From contig JAKUTR010000007.1 in assembly GCA_022448725.1 (NCBI GenBank), positions 22,194 through 86,193 on the forward strand: 64,000 nt of DNA, in the 5' to 3' direction. Under the pieces are notes generated by a model. The model saw only the letters and a program-made list of their open reading frames with translations, made no database searches and had not been told where the DNA came from. This document shows positions 44,168 through 53,391 of this stretch, one piece after another (position 1 is the first letter of the stretch; every line of letters starts with the position of its first letter). This stretch comes from SAR202 cluster bacterium. Its GTDB lineage: Bacteria > Chloroflexota > Dehalococcoidia > Lucifugimonadales > VXLM01. The translations under genes and the position numbers were made by a program.

Positions 44168-45670
44168 CTATCCGACTGCTCCTTCAAGGCTAACCCGTAA
44201 CAACTGCTGAGCCTCCATTGCGAACTCGAAAGGTAGCTCTTGAAAAATCCCCCTACAAAACCCGTTAATAATCATGTAATGAGCTTCTTCCTCGTTGAGA
44301 CCACGTTGCTGGGCATAGAACAATTGGTCATCACTGACTTTCGAAGTCGATGCTTCATGTTCCATTTTCGCTGTGGGATTTCGCACATCTATGTAAGGAA
44401 CTGTATGTGCACCACACTCGTCTCCAACGAGTAGTGAATCGCACTGTGTGAAGTTGGTTGCACCTGTCGCAGACGGCATGATTTGTACGAGCCCACGGTA
44501 GGTACTTTGTCCTTTCCCGGCAGAGATGCCTTTCGCCACGATGGTGCTCTTTGTGTTTTTGCCAATGTGCGTCATCTTTGTGCCCGTGTCAGCCTGCTGA
44601 TAATTGTTGACTAATGCAACCGAATAAAACTCTCCGGTTGAATTATCACCTTGGAGGATAACGCTTGGATACTTCCACGTGATGGCTGAGCCTGTCTCGA
44701 CCTGAGTCCATGAGATCTTTGCATCGTTGGAGGCCTTACCACGCTTTGTAACGAAGTTATAAACGCCACCTTCACCATTCTTGTCACCTGGATACCAGTT
44801 TTGTAGCGTCGAGTATTTTATTTCTGCTCCATCAAGAGCAACCAATTCAACGACTGCGGCGTGAAGTTGGTGGGTCTTGCGGAGAGGAGCGGTGCAGCCT
44901 TCGAGGTAGCTAACGTAAGAACCCTCGTCGGCAATTATCAGTGTCCGCTCGAACTGCCCTGTGTCCAGGGCGTTGATACGGAAGTAAGTCATCAACTCAA
45001 TTGGGCATCTTACTCCCGGAGGTACATATACGAATGACCCATCAGAGAAGACAGCCGAGTTCAGCGTAGCGAAAAAATTGTCGCTGTAGGGGACGACGGA
45101 GCCAAGATATTTCTGCACCAGTTCCGGATGATTATGAACCGCTTCCGTCATAGAGCAGAAAATAACCCCCGCCTTTTCGAGTTGATCTTGGTATGTTGTG
45201 GCGACCGACACACTATCAAAGACGGCATCAACCGCAACACCCGCAAGCTGAGCTTGCTCTTGCAATGGTATGCCTAGCTTGCTAAAGGTTTCTAAAAGTT
45301 CCGGATCTACCTCGTCTAGACTCTTCGGCGAATCATTGTCTGATTTAGGAGCAGCGTAGTAGTAAATGTCTTGGTAATCGATAGGAGTGTAGTCAATCTT
45401 GGCCCAGGAGGGTTCCTTGAAATCTTGCTTGACCCAGTGGCGATAAGCCTTTAATCGCCAGTCCAAGAGCCACTCCGGCTCATCTTTTTTCTCTGAAATC
45501 AGACGGACGATTTGCTCACTAATACCCTTTGGAGCGAAGTCCGAATCAATATCTGTAACGAAACCATACTTGTAGTCATTGTCGAGGGATGAAGTTCGAG
45601 AAATTACGCGCGAATTGGTCAAAGTTAGTTCCCTTGCAACGACATGGCCCTCAACGGGCTTTGTTGCCAC
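44168..45670 (-). CDS. sufB: Fe-S cluster assembly scaffold SufB
   Basis: A 500-residue core scaffold on which the Fe-S cluster is built. Typical sequences are [85 protein letters not shown] and [18 protein letters not shown], which carries the late conserved Cys. The start is GTG at 45670. It is first in the suf operon behind the promoter at 45708-45736. Confidence 0.96.
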   Translation of the reverse strand: MATKPVEGHVVARELTLTNSRVISRTSSLDNDYKYGFVTDIDSDFAPKGISEQIVRLISEKKDEPEWLLDWRLKAYRHWVKQDFKEPSWAKIDYTPIDYQDIYYYAAPKSDNDSPKSLDEVDPELLETFSKLGIPLQEQAQLAGVAVDAVFDSVSVATTYQDQLEKAGVIFCSMTEAVHNHPELVQKYLGSVVPYSDNFFATLNSAVFSDGSFVYVPPGVRCPIELMTYFRINALDTGQFERTLIIADEGSYVSYLEGCTAPLRKTHQLHAAVVELVALDGAEIKYSTLQNWYPGDKNGEGGVYNFVTKRGKASNDAKISWTQVETGSAITWKYPSVILQGDNSTGEFYSVALVNNYQQADTGTKMTHIGKNTKSTIVAKGISAGKGQSTYRGLVQIMPSATGATNFTQCDSLLVGDECGAHTVPYIDVRNPTAKMEHEASTSKVSDDQLFYAQQRGLNEEEAHYMIINGFCRGIFQELPFEFAMEAQQLLRVSLEGAVG

Positions 45671-45707
45671 TGCTATCGGCTATTGTTGATCATATCAGTC
45701 ATGAAAT

Positions 45708-45736
45708 AGTTTAAGGTTGCTAGGCGGGCCAGTCAA
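45708..45736 (-). promoter_or_regulatory. Promoter of the suf operon
   Basis: On the minus strand TTGACT (45731-45736) and TAAACT (45708-45713) are 17 bases apart. The -10 is about 38 bases ahead of the sufB start. No clear Rrf2 operator can be named by eye. Confidence 0.55.
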
Positions 45737-45783
45737 TATATTGTCGATTTGGTTATTTATTTCTGGCGGGAGGGTAATAAAAA

Positions 45784-45801
45784 CCCCTCTTGGTTCGGAG
45801 G
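45784..45801 (-). terminator. Weak terminator-like hairpin after the ABC ATPase gene
   Basis: On the minus strand a CCTCC/GGAGG-type short stem (45786-45801) is followed by GGTTTTTATT. It sits between the ABC ATPase stop and the suf promoter. The stem is only four to five pairs, so this is tentative. Confidence 0.35.
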
Positions 45802-45849
45802 ATTTCGATTCAACTAATGCGTCGTGAAGCACAACCAATCGTCAAATTG

Positions 45850-46776
45850 TCATGAATCATCACGTAAGGCTCGGCCAGTGAGCCTGAGGAAGAGGTCCTC
45901 AAGGTTTGCCGGGCGCCAATTCCCGCTATGTCCGTTTGTTATGGAGTTGACTGCGTCGAAATTATCCGTAGTGTCGTATATGGATACAGAATTGCCATTA
46001 TCTTCAAACTCGACATTATTATTTCGGAGCGAGTTCACGATCGTTGATTTTTCATTGTGAGGTGGGTGGATCTCCATGACTCGATTGCCCACATACTCCA
46101 TGACCAGTTCACTAGGAGTACCCTGGACTAAAATGTTCCCGTGGTCTATGACGACAAGGCGGTCACATAAGTACGCTGCCTCTTCCATGTAGTGAGTAGT
46201 TAGAAGAGTTGTAATTCCCTCGTTTTTCAGCACAGCTAGTTTGTCCCATACAGAGTGTCGGCTCTGTGGGTCCAATCCTGTTGTTGGTTCATCAAGTACA
46301 AGTATTTTGGGCTTGTTAAGTAGTGCACGTGCGATCAGGAGACGCCTTCGCATACCACCAGATAGTTCGTCGGGTGTATTTTTTATTTTGTGACTTAGGT
46401 GTACGAAGTCCAATACCTCGTCGATTCGATGCATCGCTTCCGAGCGTGGGATATTGAAGTAACGGGAATGCGCGTAGAGATTTTGGTGAACGGTGAGGTC
46501 GGGGTCTAGAGTATCGGACTGCGAAACAACTCCCAGCATATTTTTTATTTCCCGGGGGCTGTGCTGGACGCTGAGGCCGTGGACTGAAAGCTCACCTTCC
46601 GTCACAGGTGACATACATGTGATCATCCGCATGGTAGTTGTCTTGCCCGCACCGTTAGGGCCAAGGAATCCAAAGCATTCACCTTCCATGATGTTCAGGT
46701 GGATACCATCGACGGCAGTGAGATCCTTGTACCGTTTAACTAGGCTGCGTGCTGATATGACGGGAGTCTGTTCCAA
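45850..46776 (-). CDS. ABC transporter ATP-binding protein, DrrA/CcmA-like, no permease nearby
   Basis: A 308-residue ATPase with Walker A (GPNGAGKTTT, about residue 39), ABC signature LSGGMRRRL, Walker B ILVLDEPTTGLDP and His switch LLTTHYMEE. The C-terminal 80 residues form the extension typical of DrrA-type exporters for drugs or lipids. Such ATPases normally sit next to a DrrB-like permease, but neither neighbour is one. The permease may be elsewhere. The gene is bordered by an isomerase gene (88 bases upstream) and the suf operon. Confidence 0.9.
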   Translation of the reverse strand: MEQTPVISARSLVKRYKDLTAVDGIHLNIMEGECFGFLGPNGAGKTTTMRMITCMSPVTEGELSVHGLSVQHSPREIKNMLGVVSQSDTLDPDLTVHQNLYAHSRYFNIPRSEAMHRIDEVLDFVHLSHKIKNTPDELSGGMRRRLLIARALLNKPKILVLDEPTTGLDPQSRHSVWDKLAVLKNEGITTLLTTHYMEEAAYLCDRLVVIDHGNILVQGTPSELVMEYVGNRVMEIHPPHNEKSTIVNSLRNNNVEFEDNGNSVSIYDTTDNFDAVNSITNGHSGNWRPANLEDLFLRLTGRALRDDS

Positions 46777-46863
46777 GGGAGTGGTGAGCCTCTAGGGTAG
46801 TCGAACCTGACTAGCTTATGCGACAGCTACGCAATTTAGAAGTATTGTCCACATGGAGTTTTC

Positions 46864-47712
46864 TTAGGTAGCGAAATGTTTCACAAACTCGGTCGGGAAT
46901 TCGCCAACTTTATCAAGCACGTAAGGAGGGTCAACTTCACCTCGTCTGCCAGGTGGATAGGCTGCCTCAAACATAAAGTAGCCTTTGTATCCGATGTCCT
47001 TGAATGCTGCGAAGACTTCACCCCATTGGAGCGCACCGTCTAGAGGTGAAAAATGGTCGCGGTCGACCCAGTCATGTAAGTGGAGATGAATTAATCTTTG
47101 TCCACACTGAGCCATGGTCTCCCGGGCTCTATCCCGTTTGATGAACGGGTTCACCTCGTCGTCGTCACGGGTGTGGCCTACATCTACAACCATCCCGAAA
47201 CGTTCAGAGCCAATCCTGTCAACGAAGCTAGTATATTCTGCAAGGTCCCGCCCATTTTCTATCGCAAGCTTGATGGAAGTGTTGTCAAGCTGGTCCAGCA
47301 TCTCAGTGATGCTTCTTTCGCTTGGCTCGTCTGGACGGAAGTGACAGACCATTACACCTGCTCCTAGCTCCTCAGATACTCTGGCAGCTTTGACTCCCTG
47401 TGCTACGGCTGCTGTGCGGTTATCCTCATCGTCAGAGGTGTAGTTGTATCCAGGGCTATGAGTTGATACCACCTTAACGCCATTGCGCTCAGTTTCTTTG
47501 TGTACGAAGGAAGCAAACTTGTTGTCTTCCACATCTAGGTGTCCGGGGTTGCCAAGACCACAGATTTCGATATGTTTGATACCTCTTGCGGCTATCATCT
47601 CAATATCTTCGGACAGTAATCTTCTATCCCGGGAGAAGACGATTGTGGAAGTACCAAGTCTTTTCTGAATCTCATCCGCTGTCCAGTTATGCGACGCATT
47701 GTTTGGTGTCAC
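46864..47712 (-). CDS. Sugar phosphate isomerase/epimerase family protein
   Basis: A 282-residue xylose isomerase-like barrel. Metal ligands are in place: Glu in KLAIENGRDL, Asp/His in MVVDVGHTRDD, His in LIHLHLHDWVD and Glu in YFMFEAAYPP. The GTG at 47712 is preferred because GGAG is 7 bases ahead; a TTG five codons earlier is the alternative. Unlike the barrel at 26170, this one retains a complete-looking site. The actual substrate (keto-inositol, hydroxypyruvate or another polyol) cannot be told. Confidence 0.82.
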   Translation of the reverse strand: MTPNNASHNWTADEIQKRLGTSTIVFSRDRRLLSEDIEMIAARGIKHIEICGLGNPGHLDVEDNKFASFVHKETERNGVKVVSTHSPGYNYTSDDEDNRTAAVAQGVKAARVSEELGAGVMVCHFRPDEPSERSITEMLDQLDNTSIKLAIENGRDLAEYTSFVDRIGSERFGMVVDVGHTRDDDEVNPFIKRDRARETMAQCGQRLIHLHLHDWVDRDHFSPLDGALQWGEVFAAFKDIGYKGYFMFEAAYPPGRRGEVDPPYVLDKVGEFPTEFVKHFAT

Positions 47713-47836
47713 CAGTGATCTCCACAAAGGATTGTTTGTGATGACGAAACGGTAGATAGCAAATACTTAACTGTCAAGCCTGTAATCACTGCTTTGTTTA
47801 TTGTGAGGCAACTAAGTTGACTCCTATATTGCTTGC

Positions 47837-49069
47837 TCACTCTACTCTGGTGAGGCGTATACCTAAACGTTGGGTCGTCACCGGATTCTGTGGTTGTAAT
47901 AGTGAATCCAATGGCTGGCTTGTTTTGGTGACCCAATCGCCGGCAGTTACATTTCCCGAGCCATCTGTATCGACGTGGACAGTCGCAATATAGTCCCCCC
48001 AATTTCTAAGCCGTTGATGGTGGAGAGTCAGTCGGTAGGGCTGCGGGTCGGCGAGGTCGACTGAAAAATCGAGAACCTTCATCTCGCTAATTACTTGGCT
48101 ACCTATGTCCCCAGCACGGCTCTCGTCTATAATCTGAACCCAAGCGGGGACGTTCTCAATAGATTCAGCCAGTTTTGGTAGTACGAGTGAGAATTTGACC
48201 TCACTGTAGGGTAGTCCAAGAGTTGAGGTTGGCGATAGTCCCGCTTCGTCTCCGAGTATGAAATGGAATCCTTTACCATTCACCTCGACATCGTAACGGT
48301 CATTGGCAGTTAGTAAAGTAGCGTCGCCTAATGAAATTTTTGTATCAGTTTTACTTATCACCTGGGCACAGGTGGCATTTGCGGAAGCTGGCTGAACATT
48401 GAAAACCGTGACTCTCAAGGTATCCATTCTATTTCTTAAAGGGCGGACGACTTCATAGCCTTGCGGTTTTATACATGCATTGGACTGGATTGATGTGACA
48501 GTAAAAAAATATTCAGACGGTTCCCCTGAGGAAGATAAGGCGACTCGCTCTACAGGAGCGTGGACTCGAACAACCGCATCAATAATTGGTGCCTTAGGAT
48601 TCAATACGGTCGGTTCAACGACTACGTTTACGGTGCGAAGGTCTGGCGCGGTGACCTGACCGAGATATGATTCAGTTCTTGTAAAATCGCCCGCGTTCAC
48701 GTCGCCAGACTTATCAACATCCACATGTACACGTATCTTGTATGAGTTACTTTCGGGAAGTCTGCGGTGCTCGACGACATACCTAGGCTTAATGGGGGCT
48801 TCTGCGCTGACAAACACGTTGGAAATAACCTGTTCACCGAGGACACGTGCTTTTGGGTCTTGAATTGCAACGTCTTCGATGCGTACGTATATGGTCGCGC
48901 CTCGAATATTTTCAGTTAGCCCTCTAAAGGTGATTTCTCCTTCGACCAACTTGTTGCCTGCTTTGCTAGGCGTTGGGCCCGGCGTTGAGGTTGGTAAAGC
49001 ATCGTCATCTTCTGCACACGCGAGACCTATGAACAAGATTAACGTCATTATTAAGGTCAGATATCTCAT
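47837..49069 (-). CDS. Secreted lipoprotein with two related YbaY-like domains and calcium-loop-like motifs
   Basis: A 410-residue lipoprotein. A short signal peptide ends in the lipobox GLAC with Cys18, followed by an acidic, Thr/Pro-rich linker. Two related domains are seen, residues about 42-155 and 287-408. Each has VQIxDES/VRIEDVA-like and QVISxxxV segments, then a DxDxSGxVxxGD loop (117-128 and 367-378) similar to EF-hand or dockerin calcium loops. The middle part is different and contains two cysteines (199 and 234). The domains recall YbaY/type III secretion lipoprotein chaperone families. The function is unknown. Confidence 0.75.
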   Translation of the reverse strand: MRYLTLIMTLILFIGLACAEDDDALPTSTPGPTPSKAGNKLVEGEITFRGLTENIRGATIYVRIEDVAIQDPKARVLGEQVISNVFVSAEAPIKPRYVVEHRRLPESNSYKIRVHVDVDKSGDVNAGDFTRTESYLGQVTAPDLRTVNVVVEPTVLNPKAPIIDAVVRVHAPVERVALSSSGEPSEYFFTVTSIQSNACIKPQGYEVVRPLRNRMDTLRVTVFNVQPASANATCAQVISKTDTKISLGDATLLTANDRYDVEVNGKGFHFILGDEAGLSPTSTLGLPYSEVKFSLVLPKLAESIENVPAWVQIIDESRAGDIGSQVISEMKVLDFSVDLADPQPYRLTLHHQRLRNWGDYIATVHVDTDGSGNVTAGDWVTKTSQPLDSLLQPQNPVTTQRLGIRLTRVE

Positions 49070-49150
49070 AATCTATAGCTTCGCTGTTTAAGCTCGCCCC
49101 GGCTCCTCGATTTATGGTTTAGCATACGAAGGTACCACCCTGAACCCCAG

Positions 49151-49159
49151 TGCTACAAT
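49151..49159 (+). promoter_or_regulatory. Extended -10 promoter for the DapA-family gene
   Basis: TGCTACAAT at 49151-49159 is a near-consensus extended -10 (TGnTACAAT), about 33 bases before the ATG at 49193. No good -35 is present, as is common for this type. Confidence 0.45.
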
Positions 49160-49192
49160 ACCCTGCAGTCTGAGGCCTATCGGAGTCGCATC

Positions 49193-50074
49193 ATGACAAC
49201 TTTTGCAGGAGTGTACCCAGCTTTAATAACCCCAATGACAAACGATCGAGAGGGTTCGTTGAATGAAGAAGCTTTGCGAGCTGTGATTGAGTTGAATATC
49301 CGGGCTGGAGTACACGGTTTTTGGGTGGCCGGAGGCAGTGGTGAAAGTGTCTACCTTACGGAACTAGAGAACAATAGGATCGCTGAAATTGCGGCTGACC
49401 AAAACCAGGGCCGGATCAACAACATCATGCATGTTGGAGCAGCGAATACTGCTCAAGCTGCCAGACAGGCGGAACACGCAGCCAAAGTCGGAGTTGAAGC
49501 GATATGCGCGGTTCCTCCCTTTTTCTACGGGGTTGGAGACGAAGGAATAGTTGAATACTATAGGGCCGTCGGAGAGGCGGCGGATCTCCCGCTGTTTGCC
49601 TACAATCTCCCAAGTGCAACCAATGTCGAAATCACCCCTGAACTGATGCAGAAGATTCAGGATGGTGTCCCACAGTTGCGGGGTCTTAAGCATTCTTCAC
49701 CGGCTACCGATCAAATTCGTGGTTTTGCAGATATGGGTCTTGACTGTTTCACAGGCAACGGACATTTGCTCGCGTCGGCAATTCACATTGGAGCGGTTGG
49801 GGTTATTGATGGCCCCCCGGGAGTGATGCCCGAGATGTGGATCAAAATATGGGAGCGTATCCAGGCGAAAGACTACTCTGGTGCCGCTGAAGCACAAGCG
49901 GAAGCATCGCGTTTCCATAGACATGCAGTGACACACTTTCCTGGGAGCATGAAAGCTCTTTTGGGTGAGCGTGTGGGGATAGATTGTGGAGATCCGCGCC
50001 CCCCGTTCCTCCCGCTTACAAAAGGTGAGAAAAGTCTACTTTTACGAGAAGCAAAGGATCAGGGTTGGTTGTGA
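49193..50074 (+). CDS. Dihydrodipicolinate synthase (DapA)/N-acetylneuraminate lyase family aldolase
   Basis: A 293-residue class I aldolase barrel. The Schiff-base lysine is Lys166 (LRGLKHSSP) and the partner tyrosine is Tyr137 (FAYNLP). The phosphate-like loop is GGSGES, in place of the GTTGE of true DapA. With no other lysine genes around, this is more likely a catabolic pyruvate or 2-oxoacid lyase than the lysine-pathway enzyme. It is a single gene in a divergent region, with a likely extended -10 promoter at 49151. Confidence 0.85.
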   Translation: MTTFAGVYPALITPMTNDREGSLNEEALRAVIELNIRAGVHGFWVAGGSGESVYLTELENNRIAEIAADQNQGRINNIMHVGAANTAQAARQAEHAAKVGVEAICAVPPFFYGVGDEGIVEYYRAVGEAADLPLFAYNLPSATNVEITPELMQKIQDGVPQLRGLKHSSPATDQIRGFADMGLDCFTGNGHLLASAIHIGAVGVIDGPPGVMPEMWIKIWERIQAKDYSGAAEAQAEASRFHRHAVTHFPGSMKALLGERVGIDCGDPRPPFLPLTKGEKSLLLREAKDQGWL

Positions 50075-50118
50075 ACAGTCCTGCTTTCCTGATGTCCGTG
50101 GAATCAAGATATTCTGGC

Positions 50119-50682
50119 TTATACTGAGCCAGAGAAGAAAGGTGCAAGCACAAACGCAGGGATTAGTCGGAAGCAGATTAACCATCCAACAAACCCTGAA
50201 AGTGCTGCTCCCACCCAGTCGCTCTCTTGTGCCTCGTGTATAGCGAATACTCCGATGACTAGTGACCAAACAGTCACTAAATTAAAGATGTAGACGCTAA
50301 TAGGTTCAATAGCCATGAGCACGAGTAAGACACCGGGTGCGAAAGCGAAACCAACTGTCCGAACTATCTGACGGTAGGTAGCGCCGCCGTGCATGAAGAG
50401 TTTACCCATTGCCAGCACGACAGATGCCCAGAGTACCCAGCCCACCATTAAAGATACGATTGCGAACCAGATGCCAAGTAGTCGGTCAGTTAGGGTTTCA
50501 GTTTGTTGTATAAGTTCTACGCCCTCTCCGAAACCGCCCGACATACCGACCGCCATTGCAATGCCAGATAGCACCACCAAGCCGAGTGCATTTAGCACTG
50601 TGCCTTCATCCTCGACTACCTCACGGAAGACCTGTTTGTCGAGCCGGGCCGCTCTGGCGGCGCGGCGTAGCATGCCTTGCAT
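50119..50682 (-). CDS. Yip1-like integral membrane protein
   Basis: A 187-residue protein with about five hydrophobic helices (around residues 33-50, 68-92, 108-124, 128-147 and 158-180). The opening FREVVEDEGTVLNALGLVVLSG is typical of bacterial Yip1-domain proteins. A soluble basic stretch precedes the first helix. Function in bacteria is unknown. It starts at 50682 with GGAG 7 bases upstream and ends 45 bases from the end of the DapA-family gene, in convergent orientation. Confidence 0.75.
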   Translation of the reverse strand: MQGMLRRAARAARLDKQVFREVVEDEGTVLNALGLVVLSGIAMAVGMSGGFGEGVELIQQTETLTDRLLGIWFAIVSLMVGWVLWASVVLAMGKLFMHGGATYRQIVRTVGFAFAPGVLLVLMAIEPISVYIFNLVTVWSLVIGVFAIHEAQESDWVGAALSGFVGWLICFRLIPAFVLAPFFSGSV

Positions 50683-50822
50683 AGTACCGCTCCAAACTTG
50701 TAATCATAGGGATTGTAATTTAGGGAACAGAGACGGTAAAGGCTAAGTGGATTGCTTGAGGAACTCATACAGAGGATCCAAGAGCCTGCTTTACGCTGGA
50801 GTGATAGTGCGTTTGACTCGGT

Positions 50823-50831
50823 GCTATACTG
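50823..50831 (+). promoter_or_regulatory. Extended -10 promoter for the Rel gene
   Basis: TGCTATACT (50823-50831) matches TGnTATAAT at all but one base. It lies about 20 bases ahead of the ATG, behind GGAGG (50839-50843). No matching -35 at 17 bases is seen. Confidence 0.5.
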
Positions 50832-50850
50832 ATTTCTGGAGGCTACAGTT

Positions 50851-53007
50851 ATGACCCTAGCCCAGGAGTTGTTCGACAAGGCATCCGAATATCTCCCCGC
50901 CGACCGGGTTAGTTGGGTCCGCGAGGCTTATCTGTTCGCCCACGAGGCCCACCAGGGCCAGCTTCGAAAATCCGGCGAGCCATTCATAGACCATCCCCTT
51001 AACACCGCACTCTATCTGGCTGAGATGAAGCTCGACTCCGTAGCCCTCTCCGCTGCCCTGCTCCATGACGTCCTTGAGGATACAGATGTTGGTTACGATT
51101 TGCTCTCTGATCGGTTCGGTGAGGACGTCGCGAAGCTTGTAGATGGGGTAACTAAACTCACGCGATCTGAGCAAGAGAATGGTATAGATGAAGAGACTTT
51201 AGCAGTGCCCCACGATGCACGTGCTGCAAGCATCCGCAAGATGTTGATGACGATGGCCGAGGACGTAAGGGTAGTATTGATCAAACTGGCAGATCGCTTG
51301 CATAACATGCGCACTCTTGGGTCTATGAAAGAAGACCGCCGTCTCGCTATCGCTCGGGAAACCCTAGACATTTACGCACCACTAGCTCACAGACTCGGGA
51401 TATGGGAAATCAAATGGATTTTGGAGGATCTGGCCTTTCAACACCTAAACCCAGATGCGTACAAAGAGATTTCTCAGTTACTTGCAACCAAACGTGATGA
51501 GAGAGAGCGTTATATTGAGCGAGTAGTTGGTTTACTTAAGGAGGAATTGGGAGCGGATGGCGTAGAGGCTCAAGTGACTGGCCGGGCCAAGCATATATAC
51601 AGCATTTATCTGAAAGGCCAGAAATACTCGCGTGCCAACCGAAGCATTGATGAGATAAATGACTTGTTCGCCCTACGTATTGTTGTTAATGACATTCAGG
51701 AATGCTACGCAGCTCTGGGCACGGTTCACGCTAAGTGGAGACCGCTCCCAGGGGAGTTTGATGACTATATAGCTAACCCTAAGGATAACCTCTATCAATC
51801 TCTTCACACAGCTGTTTTGTGTGAAGGGGGTGCGCCTGTAGAGATACAGATTCGTACTCGCGAGATGCATCACCTCGCGGAGTTCGGTATCGCGGCGCAT
51901 TGGCTCTACAAAGAAGGAGACGCTAGCGACGCCAAATTTGAACAAAAGATGATTTGGCTGCGTCAGATCCTCGACTGGCAGAGAGATGTTTCAGGAGCAG
52001 AAGAGTTCATTGAAGGGTTTAAGACTGACGTTTTCGAGAACCAGGTTTTCGTCTACACTCCGAGAGGAGATCTGAAAGAGTTGCCTGCAGGGGCGACTCC
52101 GTTGGACTTTGCGTACCGGGTCCACACTGAGGTTGGGCACAGATGTATTGGCGCTAAGCTGAATGGCAAGCTAGTTCCCCTACAGCACCAACTCCAGAAT
52201 GGCGACACGGTTGAGATAATGACGAGCAAGACTGTACGAGGGCCGAGTCGAGATTGGCTTAACGATAATCTCCAATACCTCCAGACAGCGAGTGCGAAAT
52301 CGAAGGTACGACAGTGGTTCAACCGCCAGGAGCGTAAGGCCAATATCCAGACAGGTAAGGAAGTCTTCGCGAAGGAAGTTCGACGTCTTGACACAGAGAT
52401 CATGGAGTCCGCGGTCGCGGACTTAATGAGCTTTGACAGTATAGAGGATTTCTTCTGTGCCTTAGGCAGTGGTGCTGTGACGATTGGCAACGTGGTGAGC
52501 AAGCTAACAGCAACTGAAGTACAGGAAAAAGTCGACGTAGCTGCAGCTGAAGTTACACTTCCTGACCCAACACCAGGCATCCAAGTGTTAGGTGTTGGAG
52601 ATCTGCTCACTCGTATGGCTCGGTGTTGCAACCCCATCGGTGGTGACAAGATAACTGGATATATAACTCGGGGCAGGGGTGTAACTGTCCATCGACAGAC
52701 CTGTCCCAATGTACTTCGTGAAAGTGAAATCGAGCGACTAGTTCCCGTCGATTGGGGTGAGGCGAAGACTCTGTACCCTGTGCGGATACGTCTGGAGGGG
52801 TGGGATAGAGTTGGGTTACTACGTGATGTAACTTCTCAAGTATCGGATGAGGGAGTGAATATTGCCTACTGCAGTACGATCCCTAGTGAGGACAGTAGTG
52901 TTATTACATTGACCGTGCTAGTCGATAGTTTAGATCAGTTGACGAAGTTGTTTGCAAAACTAGAAGGTGTTGTGGGGGTGATGCAGGTTTACCGCACGAC
53001 CCAATAG
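50851..53007 (+). CDS. rel: (p)ppGpp synthetase/hydrolase of the Rel/SpoT family
   Basis: A 718-residue long RelA-SpoT homologue controlling the stringent response. The HD hydrolase has its metal and catalytic residues: His48, His72-Asp73, Glu76-Asp77 and Asp148 (LADRLHNMRT). The synthetase covers about 240-370, with YQSLHTAV and EIQIRTREMH. The TGS domain is about 395-455 (FVYTPRGDLKELPAGATPLDFAY), then a Cys-containing zinc-finger-like part (ARCCNPIGGDKITG) and an ACT domain at about 640-715. The synthetase motif reads EFDD (302-305), the RelA type, not the RxKD of bifunctional enzymes. Confidence 0.95.
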   Translation: MTLAQELFDKASEYLPADRVSWVREAYLFAHEAHQGQLRKSGEPFIDHPLNTALYLAEMKLDSVALSAALLHDVLEDTDVGYDLLSDRFGEDVAKLVDGVTKLTRSEQENGIDEETLAVPHDARAASIRKMLMTMAEDVRVVLIKLADRLHNMRTLGSMKEDRRLAIARETLDIYAPLAHRLGIWEIKWILEDLAFQHLNPDAYKEISQLLATKRDERERYIERVVGLLKEELGADGVEAQVTGRAKHIYSIYLKGQKYSRANRSIDEINDLFALRIVVNDIQECYAALGTVHAKWRPLPGEFDDYIANPKDNLYQSLHTAVLCEGGAPVEIQIRTREMHHLAEFGIAAHWLYKEGDASDAKFEQKMIWLRQILDWQRDVSGAEEFIEGFKTDVFENQVFVYTPRGDLKELPAGATPLDFAYRVHTEVGHRCIGAKLNGKLVPLQHQLQNGDTVEIMTSKTVRGPSRDWLNDNLQYLQTASAKSKVRQWFNRQERKANIQTGKEVFAKEVRRLDTEIMESAVADLMSFDSIEDFFCALGSGAVTIGNVVSKLTATEVQEKVDVAAAEVTLPDPTPGIQVLGVGDLLTRMARCCNPIGGDKITGYITRGRGVTVHRQTCPNVLRESEIERLVPVDWGEAKTLYPVRIRLEGWDRVGLLRDVTSQVSDEGVNIAYCSTIPSEDSSVITLTVLVDSLDQLTKLFAKLEGVVGVMQVYRTTQ

Positions 53008-53012
53008 TTTTC

Positions 53013-53031
53013 CGGTCTGTGAGAAAGACCG
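53013..53031. terminator. Hairpin between rel and rpsT
   Basis: A six-pair stem CGGTCT/AGACCG with a seven-base loop, just after the rel stop. It lacks a T-run on the plus strand (ATACGAAAAAG follows), so it may be an RNA-processing hairpin instead of a true terminator. Confidence 0.35.
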
Positions 53032-53127
53032 ATACGAAAAAGTAGTCTTTGATAATCGCGCGATATATTCCACTCATTGATGGTTGGTGTTACCCTATTG
53101 TTCGTAAGTATAGAGAGGTGATTTCAA

Positions 53128-53382
53128 GTGTCAGCCCCAAAGGCGAATCGTGTATCTGGTCGGAAGCGAGATAGGAACAAGCCACTTCGTAGTCGTGCCA
53201 GAACACTTGTGACTAAGGCTCGTGAAGCTATTGACGCTGGCGAAGAGGCCACGGATCAGGATGTCCATAGTGCTGTTGTTGCTCTCGACCGGGCGGCGCA
53301 AAAAGGGGCGATTCACCCGCGTAATGCGGCACGACGAAAATCTCGCCTGATGCAACAACTCAATAAGCCAGGCACTGAGTAG
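53128..53382 (+). CDS. rpsT: 30S ribosomal protein S20
   Basis: An 84-residue basic helical protein of the S20 family: NRVSGRKRDRNKPLRSRARTLVTKA, then VVALDRAAQKGAIHPRNAARRKSRLMQQLN. The start is GTG at 53128 with an AGAGAGG ribosome site. It stands alone between rel and the convergent larA-like gene (9 bases away). The upstream 120 bases probably hold its own promoter. Confidence 0.95.
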   Translation: MSAPKANRVSGRKRDRNKPLRSRARTLVTKAREAIDAGEEATDQDVHSAVVALDRAAQKGAIHPRNAARRKSRLMQQLNKPGTE

Positions 53383-53391
53383 AGTTCTTAG

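Noticed and set aside
49193..50074. DapA of lysine biosynthesis
   Set aside because: Loop GGSGES in place of GTTGE and no lysine genes around; family-level call is safer.
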